A stretch of DNA of 64,000 nt from CAWAHD01 sp963781785 (GTDB taxonomy: Bacteria > Planctomycetota > Planctomycetia > Isosphaerales > Isosphaeraceae): NCBI GenBank assembly GCA_963781785.1, contig CAWAHD010000002.1, positions 5,332,001 through 5,396,000 on the forward strand, written 5' to 3'. Below, piece after piece: positions 8,734-18,490 of this stretch. The position numbers were made by a program, and so were the translations under genes. The notes under the pieces were generated by a model. It searched no databases, was not told the origin of the DNA, and saw only the letters and a program-made list of their open reading frames with translations. The first letter of the stretch is position 1; each line of letters starts with the position of its first letter.

Positions 8734-9352
8734 GATCGACCTCGCTCATGATGATCGACGCCGTGTCGTCGCCAACTTGCTCGATCCTTCGCTTCAGTCG
8801 AGACAGGACCCGGCTGCGGGCGACGTAGACAGCCCCGATCGACAAGCCGAGCTGAGCCGCGACTTTGTTCGGTGGACGGCCCTGGACCGCGGTGTGCCAG
8901 AAAGCCTGCCAGGTCGTCGGTGTGAACTCGTCTCGAATCTCTTCGGCCGCCCACTGGAAGAGACGCTTCTGGTACTCGGCCTCGACCAACGCTGTGGCCG
9001 GCGGGTCGGCCGCCGGCTGAGCCTCGAGCAGGTCCTGCACGCTCGTAGCACCACTTCCCCGGAGCTGATACTGCCGGCGTGAGAGCAGGTTGATCAGCAG
9101 GTTGCGAGCGATCTGCGACAGCCATGCGCGGAAGGCACCGCGGGCCGGGTCCCAGCGGTCGACGGACCGGGCTACGGCCTGGAATACCTCCTGGCACAAG
9201 TCCAGCGCGTCGGCATCCTGCAACCCCTTCCGGCGGCCCAACTGGTAAACGAGCGGTTCGTAAATCGCCACGAACTCGCGCCACGCAACCGGGTCGGCCC
9301 GGTCGCGCAGTTTCACGATCAGCGACTGTCGCGTGCCGGGCGACTCGTCCAT
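8708..9352 (-). CDS. ECF-type RNA polymerase sigma factor
   Basis: 214 residues. Region 2: DPVAWREFVAIYEPLVYQLG, DLCQEVFQAVARSVDRWDP and FRAWLSQIARNLLINLLSRR, the -10 recognition and core-binding part. Region 4: FWHTAVQGRPPNKVAAQLGL, SIGAVYVARSRVLSRLKRRI, a helix-turn-helix for -35 contact. A strong AGGAGG lies about seven bases before ATG 9352. The C-terminal end overlaps the kinase start by 26 bp, so sigma and kinase are co-translated. The same overlap layout recurs at 23.56 kb. In planctomycetes such sigma factors are commonly paired with kinases instead of classic anti-sigma genes; the zinc motif at the kinase N-terminus could do that job. Confidence 0.93.
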   Translation of the reverse strand: MDESPGTRQSLIVKLRDRADPVAWREFVAIYEPLVYQLGRRKGLQDADALDLCQEVFQAVARSVDRWDPARGAFRAWLSQIARNLLINLLSRRQYQLRGSGATSVQDLLEAQPAADPPATALVEAEYQKRLFQWAAEEIRDEFTPTTWQAFWHTAVQGRPPNKVAAQLGLSIGAVYVARSRVLSRLKRRIEQVGDDTASIIMSEVDHAFPPEHL

Positions 9353-9620
9353 TCATCCTCCTCATTCCCGGTTATACACAGGTGATTCCAAATCCTTACA
9401 CGGGTCTGGCCAAATGGGTAAGCAACGCCTACGACGGTCAAAGCGATCGCCAGTGCGCTCCGAACCCCGTTGACGTTCGCCCTACGACGGTTGTACGATC
9501 AACGGACGCACCGCAGGGAGCTTGCCATTTTCGTTGTTCATGATCAAAGGCTTCGTCCAGCGGCAATCACCTCCGGCGGCGATGTTGTTTGATTGCGGTC
9601 TGTGCCGAGCTCAAAATGCC

Positions 9621-12251
9621 ATGATGACACTCCTGCCGGTCGTGCTTTGTGCGCTCATCGCGGCGCAGCAGCCCCCTGTCGCGATCAGGGGCGCGGTCAT
9701 TGACGGCCACGGGAAACCCGCCGTCGGCGCGGAGGTCGTGTTCTCGGCGGGGATGGCCATCGACGGGTCGGTGCCCATCCTCGAGCGAGCGACGACCGAT
9801 GGATCGGGCCGGTTCAATCTGCCCAGGCCGGTTGGAAAGCGGCTTCTTGGATTCTCGTCTGAAGGAGTGATCTGGGCTCGGAAAACCGGCTTTGGACTTG
9901 GGATCATCGATCTGGCCCGGAGGAATCGGCCCAGCGAGTCGTATCGAGTGATCCTGGAGCCGCCGCAACCACGCAGGCTGATTTTCCGCGATCATGCGGG
10001 AAATCCGCTTGCCGGCCTTCGGGCCGCTCCCCGGCTTGTTCGGACGGAGCAGACGATATTCCTGGGGGTGACCGTACCGGACGAATGGCTCGAGGAAATT
10101 GCGGTGACGACCGCGACCGATGGTACCGCCGTGATCACGAGCCTGGACGGCTCGACCGAGCTGAAAATCGTACGAGCGGCGACTCCCGCCAGAGGCATTC
10201 ACTATCTGGGGCTTCCCCATGGCCAGGCAACAGGAGACGCCACGCTGATCATGAGCCGCCCGTCCCAGCTCGCGGGCACGGTCATTGATGGCTCGGGTGC
10301 TCCCGTCGCGGGGGTCGGCGTGGAAATGTGGGTTCGGTGCGGCGTGCCGGCTCGCGGCGAGCAAACGATCTACACGACGCCTGAGCCGATCCGACTCAGC
10401 GACGGCCCAATCCGTACCGACGCCGGCGGCTCCTTTCAAACGCCGTCCTTGCTCCTGGGCGGCTCGACTTATCGCGTGGTCGCGAAAGCCCCCGGGTTTG
10501 CACCCTCGGTGTCCGACTGGATCACGCTCTCCGGGCCGGCAGATCGGCTGCCGCCGATCACCCTTCGGCGGCTCCGCACGCTGATGGGGCTTGTGGTCGA
10601 CCGCCAAATGAACCCGATCGCGGGCGCCCTCATGTCTCAACCCGGCGGCCCGACCACAACGACCGATGCGGCAGGACGATTTCGCCTCAAGGACGCCTTG
10701 CCCGGCCCGTCGTTCCTGCTGGCGCGCACGGAGGGCTTCCGCGTTCAGGGTTGGCTGATCGAGCCGCACGAAACCGGCGAACTCGAGCTGACCTTGAGCC
10801 GGCCGGGCGAGCCGCCGGTTCAGATGAAGGCAACGCTGCCGCCGCCGCTTTCCCAGCAGCAGAGCCGGTCGCTGGCACGCCGTGTCATCGATCCCTACAT
10901 GAAAGACGCTCTGGCAAAGGGCGATGACACGGCAAAGGTGTGGACGCTCCGAGCCCTGCGCTGGATCGACCCGACGGCCTTCGTCGAGCTGGCCCAGAAG
11001 ACGAAATTTCGAAAGGAAGCTGCTGCGGCGAACGTGCTGGGGCAAGCCGCTTTGACCCTCGCTGCCACGGATCTGGAAGAAGCGTCGGCGATCGCCGAGT
11101 CGATCCCCAACCTTGCAGATCGGTGCGACGCGATGGTTGGCATCGTCGACTTCCTGCCGGCCGCAAAACGTGCCGACAAGCTCGGCCTTCTCGACCGAGC
11201 CGCGTTTCTGGCGCGATCTTCGCCGTATTCGCGCGAGAAGCTTTACGTGATGGGCGAAGTCGGCGAGCGATGGGTCGAGCTGCACGAGACCGCCAAGGCC
11301 AGGGCGATCTTCGCGGAAGGGCGGAAACTGGTCGAGGCTCTGCCGATGGCCAAGCGCACCGACGCCGGATCGTTCCTCGCCCGGCTGGCACGCGTCGAGC
11401 CGAGCGTCGCTTCTCAGCTTATCGAAAACGTCGGGACGGTTTTTTGGCGGGAACGAATCTACGCGAATATGGCCATCCGCCTGGCATACGAGCATCCAGC
11501 GAGCGCCGAGGAAGTCCTGGGCCGACTTCAGGAGCCTATCTGGCATTACTCGGCGTCGCAGCGGATCTGCCGGCGGCTTGCAACGATCGATGCGCCGCGG
11601 GCGCGGCGGATCGCCGCCAGCCTCCCCGACCCGGCGGAACGTGCTTATGCGTGGGCGTTCCTCGCCGATGGACTTTCCGCCACCGACCGGAAGGCCGCCC
11701 AGCAGGCGCTCGACCGCGCGATCCGCGAGATAGATGTCGATATTCAAAGGAACGTCTCCTGGAGAACCGATGCCAATCCCGCAGCATCGATCTTGCCGTT
11801 TGTCGAATCGATCGCGCCGGACCGGCTCGCGGAGGTTTTCTGGCGAGCAGTCGCCTTGCACCCAATGCCCGGAGACCCGCGTACCGATCTTGGCATGGAT
11901 GAGCCTTCAACCCCCGAATGCCTGTTACTTTCCCGATACGACCGCGAGGTGGCCGCCATCCTGCTCGAGCCGGTCGCGGCCTATGCACGCAGCCGCACCC
12001 TGCGGCGGGATGTGGACATCAGCCCGTGCATCGTCGAGGCGCTCGCCGCAATCGATCCCGCAGCCGCGATCGCACTCGTTGAGGCGCTGCCACCAGCCAA
12101 GACGCTCGATATCAACGAGCGAGCGAACCTCTTGCGGCACTATCTGTCCGAGCAGTTGTCCCTGCCAAGCGAGCACCGGTGGATCAGCGTCTGGCGCTTT
12201 TACGCCGGGTGCGCGTTCGCGATGTTCGAAGAGCTTGATCGGAATCTGTGA
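9621..12251 (+). CDS. Large secreted protein with carboxypeptidase-regulatory-like repeats
   Basis: About 876 residues from ATG 9621, which begins a signal peptide (MMTLLPVVLCALIAAQQPP). The upstream in-frame extension has no export signal and little coding character. The N-terminal half holds at least three CarboxypepD_reg-like beta sandwiches: IRGAVIDGHGKPAVGAEVVF, LAGTVIDGSGAPVAGVGVEM and LMGLVVDRQMNPIAGA with TTTTDAAGRFRLKDALPG. The C-terminal half (residues about 420-876) is alpha-helical, with repeated motifs such as LGQAALTLAATDLEEASAIA and RLARVEPSVASQLI that look like TPR or HEAT-type repeats. Proteins of this build are frequent in planctomycetes and are thought to be outer scaffolds or binding proteins; there is no catalytic motif. 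It is divergent from the sigma/kinase operon, with 268 bp between the starts. Confidence 0.8.
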   Translation: MMTLLPVVLCALIAAQQPPVAIRGAVIDGHGKPAVGAEVVFSAGMAIDGSVPILERATTDGSGRFNLPRPVGKRLLGFSSEGVIWARKTGFGLGIIDLARRNRPSESYRVILEPPQPRRLIFRDHAGNPLAGLRAAPRLVRTEQTIFLGVTVPDEWLEEIAVTTATDGTAVITSLDGSTELKIVRAATPARGIHYLGLPHGQATGDATLIMSRPSQLAGTVIDGSGAPVAGVGVEMWVRCGVPARGEQTIYTTPEPIRLSDGPIRTDAGGSFQTPSLLLGGSTYRVVAKAPGFAPSVSDWITLSGPADRLPPITLRRLRTLMGLVVDRQMNPIAGALMSQPGGPTTTTDAAGRFRLKDALPGPSFLLARTEGFRVQGWLIEPHETGELELTLSRPGEPPVQMKATLPPPLSQQQSRSLARRVIDPYMKDALAKGDDTAKVWTLRALRWIDPTAFVELAQKTKFRKEAAAANVLGQAALTLAATDLEEASAIAESIPNLADRCDAMVGIVDFLPAAKRADKLGLLDRAAFLARSSPYSREKLYVMGEVGERWVELHETAKARAIFAEGRKLVEALPMAKRTDAGSFLARLARVEPSVASQLIENVGTVFWRERIYANMAIRLAYEHPASAEEVLGRLQEPIWHYSASQRICRRLATIDAPRARRIAASLPDPAERAYAWAFLADGLSATDRKAAQQALDRAIREIDVDIQRNVSWRTDANPAASILPFVESIAPDRLAEVFWRAVALHPMPGDPRTDLGMDEPSTPECLLLSRYDREVAAILLEPVAAYARSRTLRRDVDISPCIVEALAAIDPAAAIALVEALPPAKTLDINERANLLRHYLSEQLSLPSEHRWISVWRFYAGCAFAMFEELDRNL

Positions 12252-12331
12252 GCTCGCATGGCCCCCCGGACTGCAATGGACTCGCCACAACCGAACGGCA
12301 TTCCGCGTGACGATAATCGTCGTGCCATGTC

Positions 12332-13095
12332 TCATGCCGTCATCCCCCCGTCCACGACAAAAATCTGTCCCGTCACAAAGGAGGAATCTTTCGATGCGAG
12401 ATAGAGCGCGATTCCCGCCACGTCCTCGGGCTGGCCCAGCCGGCCGATCGGCTGGGCAGCCAGGTATTCTTGCCGGCGGCCGTCGTCGGCCCAGAAATAG
12501 GCGCTGAAATCGGTCTGGATCAACCCGGGGGCAATGGCATTGACGCGAATACCGTGCGCCCGAACTCCCGCGCCCAGGAGCGAGTCAGCATGTTCAGCCC
12601 GGCCTTGGTGAAACTGTAGAGCAGCCCCCCGGGCTGCGGGCGCAGGCCGGAAATTGAGCTCATGTTGATGATGGACCCCCCCCTGCCCTGCTCGATCATG
12701 GGCGGTACCGTCAGCCGCACCAGCCTGAGCGCCGCCTTGATGTTGATCTCGACCATCTTGTCGAGCATGTCATCGGTCACCTCGAGCGCAGGGCCTTGCC
12801 CGACATTGGTGGCGCTGTTGTTCACCAGAATGTCGACCGGACCGACTTGGGACTCGGTTTCACGAACCAGGGCGGCCACCTGCTCGGGCCGCCCGAGATG
12901 ACAGGCAATCGGGACCACTTTGCCCGGCAGGCCCGCGAGCTCCGCGGCGGCGGCCTTGAGGTTCTCTTCCTTGCGGCTGGCGATCACGACGGCGGCGCCG
13001 GCGCCGGCCAGCCGCGCGGCAATCGCCTTGCCGATACCGCGGCCGCCCCCGGTCACGAGGGCGACCTTGCCCGTCAGATCGATCGAATGGCTCAT
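12332..13095 (-). CDS. Short-chain dehydrogenase/reductase (one apparent frameshift)
   Basis: Starts MSHSIDLTGKVALVTGGGRG with the TGGGRGIG cofactor loop, then a NNSATN block, the active-site Ser in MSSISGLRPQ, and YSFTKAG (YxxxK). Near 12557-12562 the frame is lost in a G run; restoring one base gives REFGAHGIRVNAIAPGLIQT and the normal C-terminus GRLGQPEDVAGIALYLAS ... GQIFVVDGG. The repaired protein has 254 residues, typical for classical SDRs. It oxidises or reduces an alcohol/ketone with NAD(P). It is the third gene after the acyl-CoA dehydrogenase and APH-like genes, 17 bp from the latter, so a role in fatty or branched acyl-CoA breakdown is likely (for example a hydroxyacyl-CoA step). 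Confidence 0.88.
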
Positions 13096-13112
13096 TCTGC
13101 CCCCCTGGTTCT

Positions 13113-14191
13113 TCAGCCAGTCAAATCTTTCCGGTCTCGATCGCCCGAAGACGCGCCAAACCCGAGCGCAGCGACCACCTGCTCGAGCCCCGCGAATCGT
13201 GGATCGCGGGTCAAACCTCTGACGTACCGGACGTAGATCTGCTGGGCGATCACGGCGATCTTGAACAACCCGCAGACGTAATAGAAAAGCATCTTCGAGA
13301 CGTCGCGCCCCGTGGCCCGGCCATAGCGGTCGACGAGCTCGCGCCGGGTCAGGCGCCGGGTACGGTCGTCGGCCCGACGACGTGAAGCTGCAAGGGCGCG
13401 GGATCGTCGGCCTCGGTCCAGTAGCCGAGCGTCGTCCCCAGGTCCATGAGAGGATCACCGATCGTCGCCATCTCCCAGTCGAGAACCGCCACGATCCGGG
13501 TGAGGTCGTCGGGGTCGAGCACGAGATTGTCGAACTTGAAGTCGTTGTGGACCAGCGTGGCACCCGCGGATCCTGCCGGCCCATTCCCAGCCAGCCAGGC
13601 CGCCGTTTCATCGAGGGAAGGAATGTCCGTCGTCCGGGCATCGTGGTACCGCCCTATCCAGCCTGTCACCTGACGGTTTGCATAGCCTTCGGGCTTCCCC
13701 AGATCGTCGAGGCCGACTGCGCGATAATCGATCGCGTGCAACGAGGCCATACCGCTCACGAGCGATTCACAGAGGCGCTCGGTCATCTCAGGGGGAATCG
13801 GTCTGTCCGGGGGCGGGGGCTTGCGGAGGATGACCCCGCGCCGTCGCTCCATCAGATAAAACGGTGCTCCCAGCACCTGAACATCGTCGCAGAACAGGAC
13901 CGGGCACGGGGCCGGCGGATAGACGTGGCACAGCCGCGACAGAATGCGATACTCGCGCCCCATGTCGTGGGCCGTCTTGACCTGGCTGCCAAACGGCGGC
14001 CGGCGGAGCACCCATTCCTGGCCCCCCCACTTGAGCAAGTAGGTCAAATTCGAGTAACCGTGAGGAAACTGCTCGACCGAAAGCCCCTCGGTTCGGTCGG
14101 GCAAGTGGTCCGACAGATATTCACTCAGACGAGCGACGTCGAGTTGCTCGCCATCCCGCACCGCTCGTGGCTGATCGATCAAAGCGCTCAT
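13113..14191 (-). CDS. APH-like phosphotransferase, ACAD10/11-kinase type (one apparent frameshift)
   Basis: Begins MSALIDQPRAVRDGEQLDV. Key parts: QFPHGYSNLTYLLKWGGQEW (nucleotide loop), VLRRPP (Lys region equivalent), VHNDFKFDNLVLDP (Brenner motif, catalytic Asp) and VLDWEMATIGDPLMDLG (metal Asp). In-frame reading stops at 13349; shifting one base near 13344 continues LTRRELVDRYGRATGRD ... GLEQVVAALGFGAS to a stop at 13113, giving 359 residues, the usual family length. In animals this kinase domain is fused to acyl-CoA dehydrogenase in ACAD10/ACAD11, which phosphorylate 4-hydroxyacyl-CoA before elimination. Here the dehydrogenase is the neighbouring gene, 33 bp upstream, supporting the same pathway. 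Confidence 0.87.
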
Positions 14192-14224
14192 GGCGGACCT
14201 CGGGGAGGGTCGGATGCCGGCATC

Positions 14225-15424
14225 TCACAACGAGACACCGTGACGCTTCAAGATTCGTTTGGCCACGACGGCCTTGTGCACTTCATCAGGCCCGTCGTAG
14301 ATGCGTGCGGATCGCTCGTGGCGGTAAAACCAGGAGAGGATGGTGTCATCACTGATACCCAGCGCACCGTGGGCCTGGATCGCCCGGTCGACCACTTGCT
14401 GCATCACCTCGGCAACGTGGAACTTGATCAGCGAGATCGACTCGCGGGCCTCGCCCATGCCCTGGCTGTCGATCGTCCAGGCTGCGTGCAGTACCAATAG
14501 CCGCGCGGCGTCGATGGCGGCGCGCGATTCGGCGATCCAGTTCTGCACGGTCTGCCGGCTGCCGAGCAGCTCGCCGGGGCGCAGCTCGCGGCTGGCGGCC
14601 CGGCTGCACAAGAGCTCGAAGGCGCGCCGGCAGACGCCGATCCAGCGCATGGCGTGCTGGATCCGCCCTGGCCCGAGCCGGGCCTGGGCGATCGCAAACC
14701 CCGCTCCCTCCGTGCCCAGAAGGTTCGCCCGGGGAACCCGGCATTTCTCGAACATGACCTCGGCGTGGCTGGCCCAGTCGTCGCCCGAGTGGCCCATGCA
14801 CGAGATGTTTCGCACCCGCTGAAATCCGGGCGTATCGGTCGGGACGATGATCAGGCTGGCGCGGCGGTAGGGCTCGGCATCCGGGTCAGTGACGGCCATC
14901 ACGATCGCAAAGCTCGCCCCGTCCGCCGCCGAGGTGAACCATTTGCGGCCGTCGATCACGTATCCGCCGTTGTCCCCGATGGCTCTCGTTCCCATCCAGA
15001 CCGGGTTTGAGCCGGGATGATCGGGCTCGGTCATCGCGAAACAGCTTCGGATCTCGCCGCGCAACAGCGGCATCAACCATTGCTCTTGCTGGACCGCCGT
15101 GCCGAACTCGCGGAGGATCTCCATGTTGCCGGCGTCAGGAGCCTGGGCGTTGACCGCATAATGGCCCAGTGGGCTGCGACCGAGCTCCTCGCCGATCAAT
15201 GCACATTCGACCGAGCTGAGACCCATGCCGCCGAACCGCGTGGGCACCTGCGGCAGCCAAAGACCCATCTCTTTGACTTTCTGGCGGATCTCGCTCAGAG
15301 CAGGCACCAGCGCCGCGAACGGTCCGGATACCAGCACTCGCTCCAGCGGAAAGAGTTCGCGCTCGACGAGCTCCTTGATCCGGGCAAGGACCTCGTGCAT
15401 CGGTTCGGGAATCGAGAAGTCCAT
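14225..15424 (-). CDS. Acyl-CoA dehydrogenase family protein (ACAD10/11-like)
   Basis: 399 residues, full length. N-terminal helical domain, middle beta domain with CFAMTEPDHPGSNPVWMGT (FAD and substrate contacts) and VIDGRKWFTSAADG, and C-terminal helical bundle with ALGISDDTILSWFYRHERSA and IYDGPDEVHKAVVAKRIL. These blocks match the dehydrogenases paired with APH-like kinases rather than short-chain enzymes. The reaction is FAD-dependent alpha,beta oxidation, or in the kinase-coupled enzymes elimination of phospho-hydroxyacyl-CoA. First gene of a probable three-gene operon (dehydrogenase, kinase, SDR). The start MDFSIPEPMHEVLARIK fits homologues. No frameshift. Confidence 0.93.
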   Translation of the reverse strand: MDFSIPEPMHEVLARIKELVERELFPLERVLVSGPFAALVPALSEIRQKVKEMGLWLPQVPTRFGGMGLSSVECALIGEELGRSPLGHYAVNAQAPDAGNMEILREFGTAVQQEQWLMPLLRGEIRSCFAMTEPDHPGSNPVWMGTRAIGDNGGYVIDGRKWFTSAADGASFAIVMAVTDPDAEPYRRASLIIVPTDTPGFQRVRNISCMGHSGDDWASHAEVMFEKCRVPRANLLGTEGAGFAIAQARLGPGRIQHAMRWIGVCRRAFELLCSRAASRELRPGELLGSRQTVQNWIAESRAAIDAARLLVLHAAWTIDSQGMGEARESISLIKFHVAEVMQQVVDRAIQAHGALGISDDTILSWFYRHERSARIYDGPDEVHKAVVAKRILKRHGVSL

Positions 15425-15530
15425 GCCGTACTCAGCCTCGAAATAAAGGCAGCGATCCGGAACGCCTCACGGTAGCGAAGTCGAATGCTCAGGGGAAGCG
15501 GCGTCCACTCAGCGTGGCAATGTCCTGCCG

Positions 15531-16353
15531 TCAAGGGCCGGGGGTTTCGAGTGCCTGCGCCAGCTCGCCGGCGAACTGGCCGATCTCACGCACGACCTCG
15601 GCGCGGGGGCGATTGATCGCCTCGACGAGCCGGCGCACGATCGCGCTGCCGACGATCAACCCATCAGCCACCGGAGCAGAGCTGTCGCACCTGGTCGGCG
15701 CCACTGATCCCGAAACCGATGCAGATCGGCAGATCGGTCTGCGATCTGCAGCCAAGCGACCGACTCGGCCAGTTCGGCAGGAAGGCTCTTGCGCTCGCCG
15801 GTGATCCCGGCGACCGAGACGTAATAAATGAAGCCCGTGGTCGACCTGGCGATCTCGATCGCGCGTTCGCGGGGCGTGGTGGGGGTGATGAGCTGGATCA
15901 GCTTGAGCGTCGCGCTCGGCCGTCCGTTCCCTCAAGTGCGGCCGCTTCCTCAACAGGCAGGTCGGGAACGATCAGGCCGTCGACGCCGGACGTCCGGCGT
16001 CGTTCAAGAAACGCTCGACGCCCAGACGGTGGATGATCGCATAGGAAACCATCGCACGCGATCGGCGTCTCGTTGAACCGCGTCGATCCCTCGGCGCGGA
16101 GGGTGCGCAACGTCTGGAAAATATGGGTGACCTTGATCCCTCGTTCCAGGGCCCGGTGATAGCTCGCGGCGATCACGGGCCCGTCGGCGATCGGGTCGGA
16201 GTACGGGATGCCCACCTCGATCAAGTGCGCGCCTTTGCTGATCAGCTCGGCGATCAAGAGCGCCGTGGTCGGAAGATCGGGATCGCCGGCCGTGACGAAC
16301 GGCATGAGGGCGCAGCGGCGCTCGGCTGCGGAGCCGGGAGAAGAGGGCGTCAA
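15531..16353 (-). CDS. trpA: Tryptophan synthase alpha chain, broken by about five frameshifts
   Basis: Recognisable TrpA blocks occur in order but in changing frames: ALMPFVTAGDPDLPTTALLI and LIEVGIPYSDPIADGPVIAA (the catalytic Glu and Asp), then AMVSYAIIHRLGVERFLNDA, then SGVDGLIVPDLPVEEAAAL, then LKLIQLITPTTPRERAIEIA and GFIYYVSVAGITGERKSLP, then PICIGFGISGADQVRQLC, and finally VADGLIVGSAIVRRLVEAIN. That needs five frame changes over 823 bp, near 16042, 15990, 15912, 15740 and 15690. The total length (about 270 residues) is normal. The enzyme cleaves indole-glycerol phosphate and channels indole to TrpB, whose gene ends 11 bp upstream. Either the assembly is poor here or the gene is a pseudogene. 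Confidence 0.83.
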
Positions 16354-16364
16354 TTCGGTTCATC

Positions 16365-17625
16365 CTAGATCGGCTCCCCGCGCAGCCTCGCGACTTCGTA
16401 CGCATCCTTGTCGCCCCGTCCGGAGAGACACACGACGAGCAACTTGCCGGGTCCCAGCCGTGCGGCTTCCTTGAATGCGAGAGCCAGGGCGTGGCTCGAC
16501 TCCAGAGCAGGCAGGATTCCTTCATGCCGGGCCGTGGCGTGGTAGGCGCTCAGCGCTTCGGCGTCGGTGACGGAGAAGTAGCTGGCGCGGCCGGCCTCTT
16601 TCCAGAAGCTGTGTTCGGGCCCGACGCCCGGGTAGTCGAGCCCCGCGGAGATCGAGTGGACGCTCAACGTCTGGCCGTCTTCGTCCTGAAGGACATAGCT
16701 GAAGCTGCCGTGCAGGACGCCGGGCCGGCCCTGGGAAAGGCTGGCAGCGTGCTCGCCGGCCTTGAGCCCGCGCCCACCGGCCTCGGCACCGATCAAGGCG
16801 ACATCGGCGTCGTCGAGGAAGGCCGCGAAGATGCCCGCCGCGTTGGACCCGCCACCGACACAGGCCACCACGGCGTCCGGAAGACGGCCTGCCTGGTCGA
16901 GGCATTGGGCCTTCGTTTCCCGGCCGATGACTGACTGAAAGTCGCGCACGATCATCGGAAACGGGATGCGGGCCAACCACGCTGCCGATCGTGTAATGCG
17001 TGGTTCGCGACGAGCCCATCCAGTCGCGCATTGCCTCGTTGGTGGCGTCGCGCAAGGTCCGCGAGCCAGTCGCAACCGGGACCACGGTCGCACCGAGGGT
17101 CTTCATGTTGAAGACGTTGAGCTTCTGGCGGCGAATGTCTTCTTCCCCCATGTAGACCGTGCATTCGAGGCCCAGAAGCGCACAGGCGGTCGCCGTGGCC
17201 ACGCCATGCTGACCCGCGCCGGTTTCGGCGATCACGCGCGTCTTCTTCATCCGCCGGGCCAGCATGACCTGGCCGATGGCGTTGTTGATCTTGTGAGCGC
17301 CGGTGTGGTTCAGATCTTCGCGTTTCAAGTAAATCGAAGCCCCGCCGGCGAAGTTCGTCAGTCGCTCGGCCAGGAATAGCGGCGACGGGCGGCCAACGTA
17401 GTGCTTGAGGTAATCGCCCAACCGCGCCTCGAAGGCCGGGTCTGCCCTGGCCTCCTTGTACGCGTGGGTGAGCTGGTCGAGAGCGTCGATCAACGTCTCG
17501 GGCACGAACCGGCCGCCGAAACTGCCGAACCGCCCGAGCACATCGGGACCGCGCAGATCGGGACGGATCGAATTCGTCGAGTGCGACACGTCGCGCCTCG
17601 GCTCGGTCGAGAGCGGTGCAGACAT
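16365..17625 (-). CDS. trpB: Tryptophan synthase beta chain (one apparent frameshift)
   Basis: Starts MSAPLSTEPRRDVSHS and continues FGSFGGRFVPETLIDALDQL, the typical TrpB N-terminus. The PLP lysine lies in NHTGAHKINNAIGQ, with ETGAGQHGVATA and YMGEEDIRRQKLNVFNMKTL after it. Near 16963 one extra C in a CCC run shifts the frame; removing it gives GPHPFPMIVRDFQSVIGRET, then the phosphate loop CVGGGSNAAGIF and the C-terminus KLLVVCLSGRGDKDAYEV. The repaired protein has 419 residues, as expected. It condenses indole with serine to tryptophan. It is followed after 11 bp by trpA and preceded by a small conserved gene; a GAGGA ribosome site lies upstream of 17625. Confidence 0.93.
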
Positions 17626-17676
17626 AAAAGGCTCATTCCTCGTGGTTGAGAGACGTCCTGGCCGCCCTTTGGGTGA

Positions 17677-18147
17677 TCAGTGCCTGGCGGTACTGGCGGG
17701 GCGCCGGGCCGGGGCGGATTGCTTCTTATCGACGTCGGCTTCATCCGGATCGGCGGGATAAAAGCTGAAGAACTGCTGGCCGGCGAAGTAATCGGCCATG
17801 GCTTTCCGGACGCTGCGCAACTGCTCCAGAAAACGCGCGTGCTGGCGGATCAATCGCTTGCGCCGATCGGCGGGAAGCTCGAGGATGTCGTGGTAGAATC
17901 GCCGTTTTCGCACCGGGTCGTACGAGCTCCACAGCCGCTTGATCTTCATTCCTGTGTCTTCATCCTCATATTCAAGCATCCTCGCATATTGTCTTGCTTT
18001 CATCTTCTTGGCGAAGGCGACGAGCTCGGCGCAAGATTCATAGCCGCCGTTCTGCTCGATCCAGGCGACGATCTCATCGGTGGTCAGCCGCGGTCTTTTC
18101 TCGGCGCAAAGCTCTTTCAGACTGGCGACGATTTCGGCAGATCCCAT
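17677..18147 (-). CDS. Conserved planctomycete hypothetical protein
   Basis: 156 residues from the ATG at 18145-18147, chosen because GAGGGAG precedes it and the upstream reading is not protein-like. Sequence: MGSAEIVASLKELCAEKRPR, then LTTDEIVAWIEQNGGYESCAELVAF and a basic, helix-rich stretch MKARQYARMLEYEDED ... KRRFYHDILELPADRRKRL. It ends with an acidic/basic disordered tail. No signal peptide or membrane segment. The central part looks like a small helical protein that could bind nucleic acid, but I do not recognise a family. Same strand as trpB, 51 bp upstream, so possibly co-transcribed. Confidence 0.72.
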   Translation of the reverse strand: MGSAEIVASLKELCAEKRPRLTTDEIVAWIEQNGGYESCAELVAFAKKMKARQYARMLEYEDEDTGMKIKRLWSSYDPVRKRRFYHDILELPADRRKRLIRQHARFLEQLRSVRKAMADYFAGQQFFSFYPADPDEADVDKKQSAPARRPASTARH

Positions 18148-18490
18148 GGCGCGCTCCCTCGATGGGTCCGGTGAAGTCGATTCGTGTGCCGCATGTCCCC
18201 CTGCGGGAATCTCGATTGATCCATACAGAAACCCAGGGAAATTATAGCGGAGCTGTCCCGGCGTGTCGATTGACCTTGGCTCAATTGACACCGGTTTCCC
18301 AGGGGGCGGCCGACTCTGGCAACGACAGGAAACACGTACCCGCAGACGAGGGATTCCGGGCCGAAGAGACGCCGATATTTTCTGGTTTTCCATGAAGGTA
18401 GTTTCCGCTCGGGTTCTGCCTGTTTATAACAGAAGGAGGAAGGACCGGCACGGATCAGGAATCGTCCCGGACGACAGTCGGGGAGGAACC

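Noticed and set aside
9567..11861. Very long minus-strand open frame opposite the carboxypeptidase-regulatory-like gene
   Set aside because: Arg/Gly/Pro-rich, no domains; a GC-rich antisense shadow of a gene with clear repeats and a signal peptide.
12520..13641. Single 373-residue reading spanning the APH and SDR genes
   Set aside because: It joins the true SDR frame to a wrong frame of the APH gene; the SDR starts at 13095 behind its own cofactor motif.
13382..14500. Plus-strand 372-residue frame opposite the APH and dehydrogenase genes
   Set aside because: No recognisable domain and no ribosome site; mirror of two well-identified genes.
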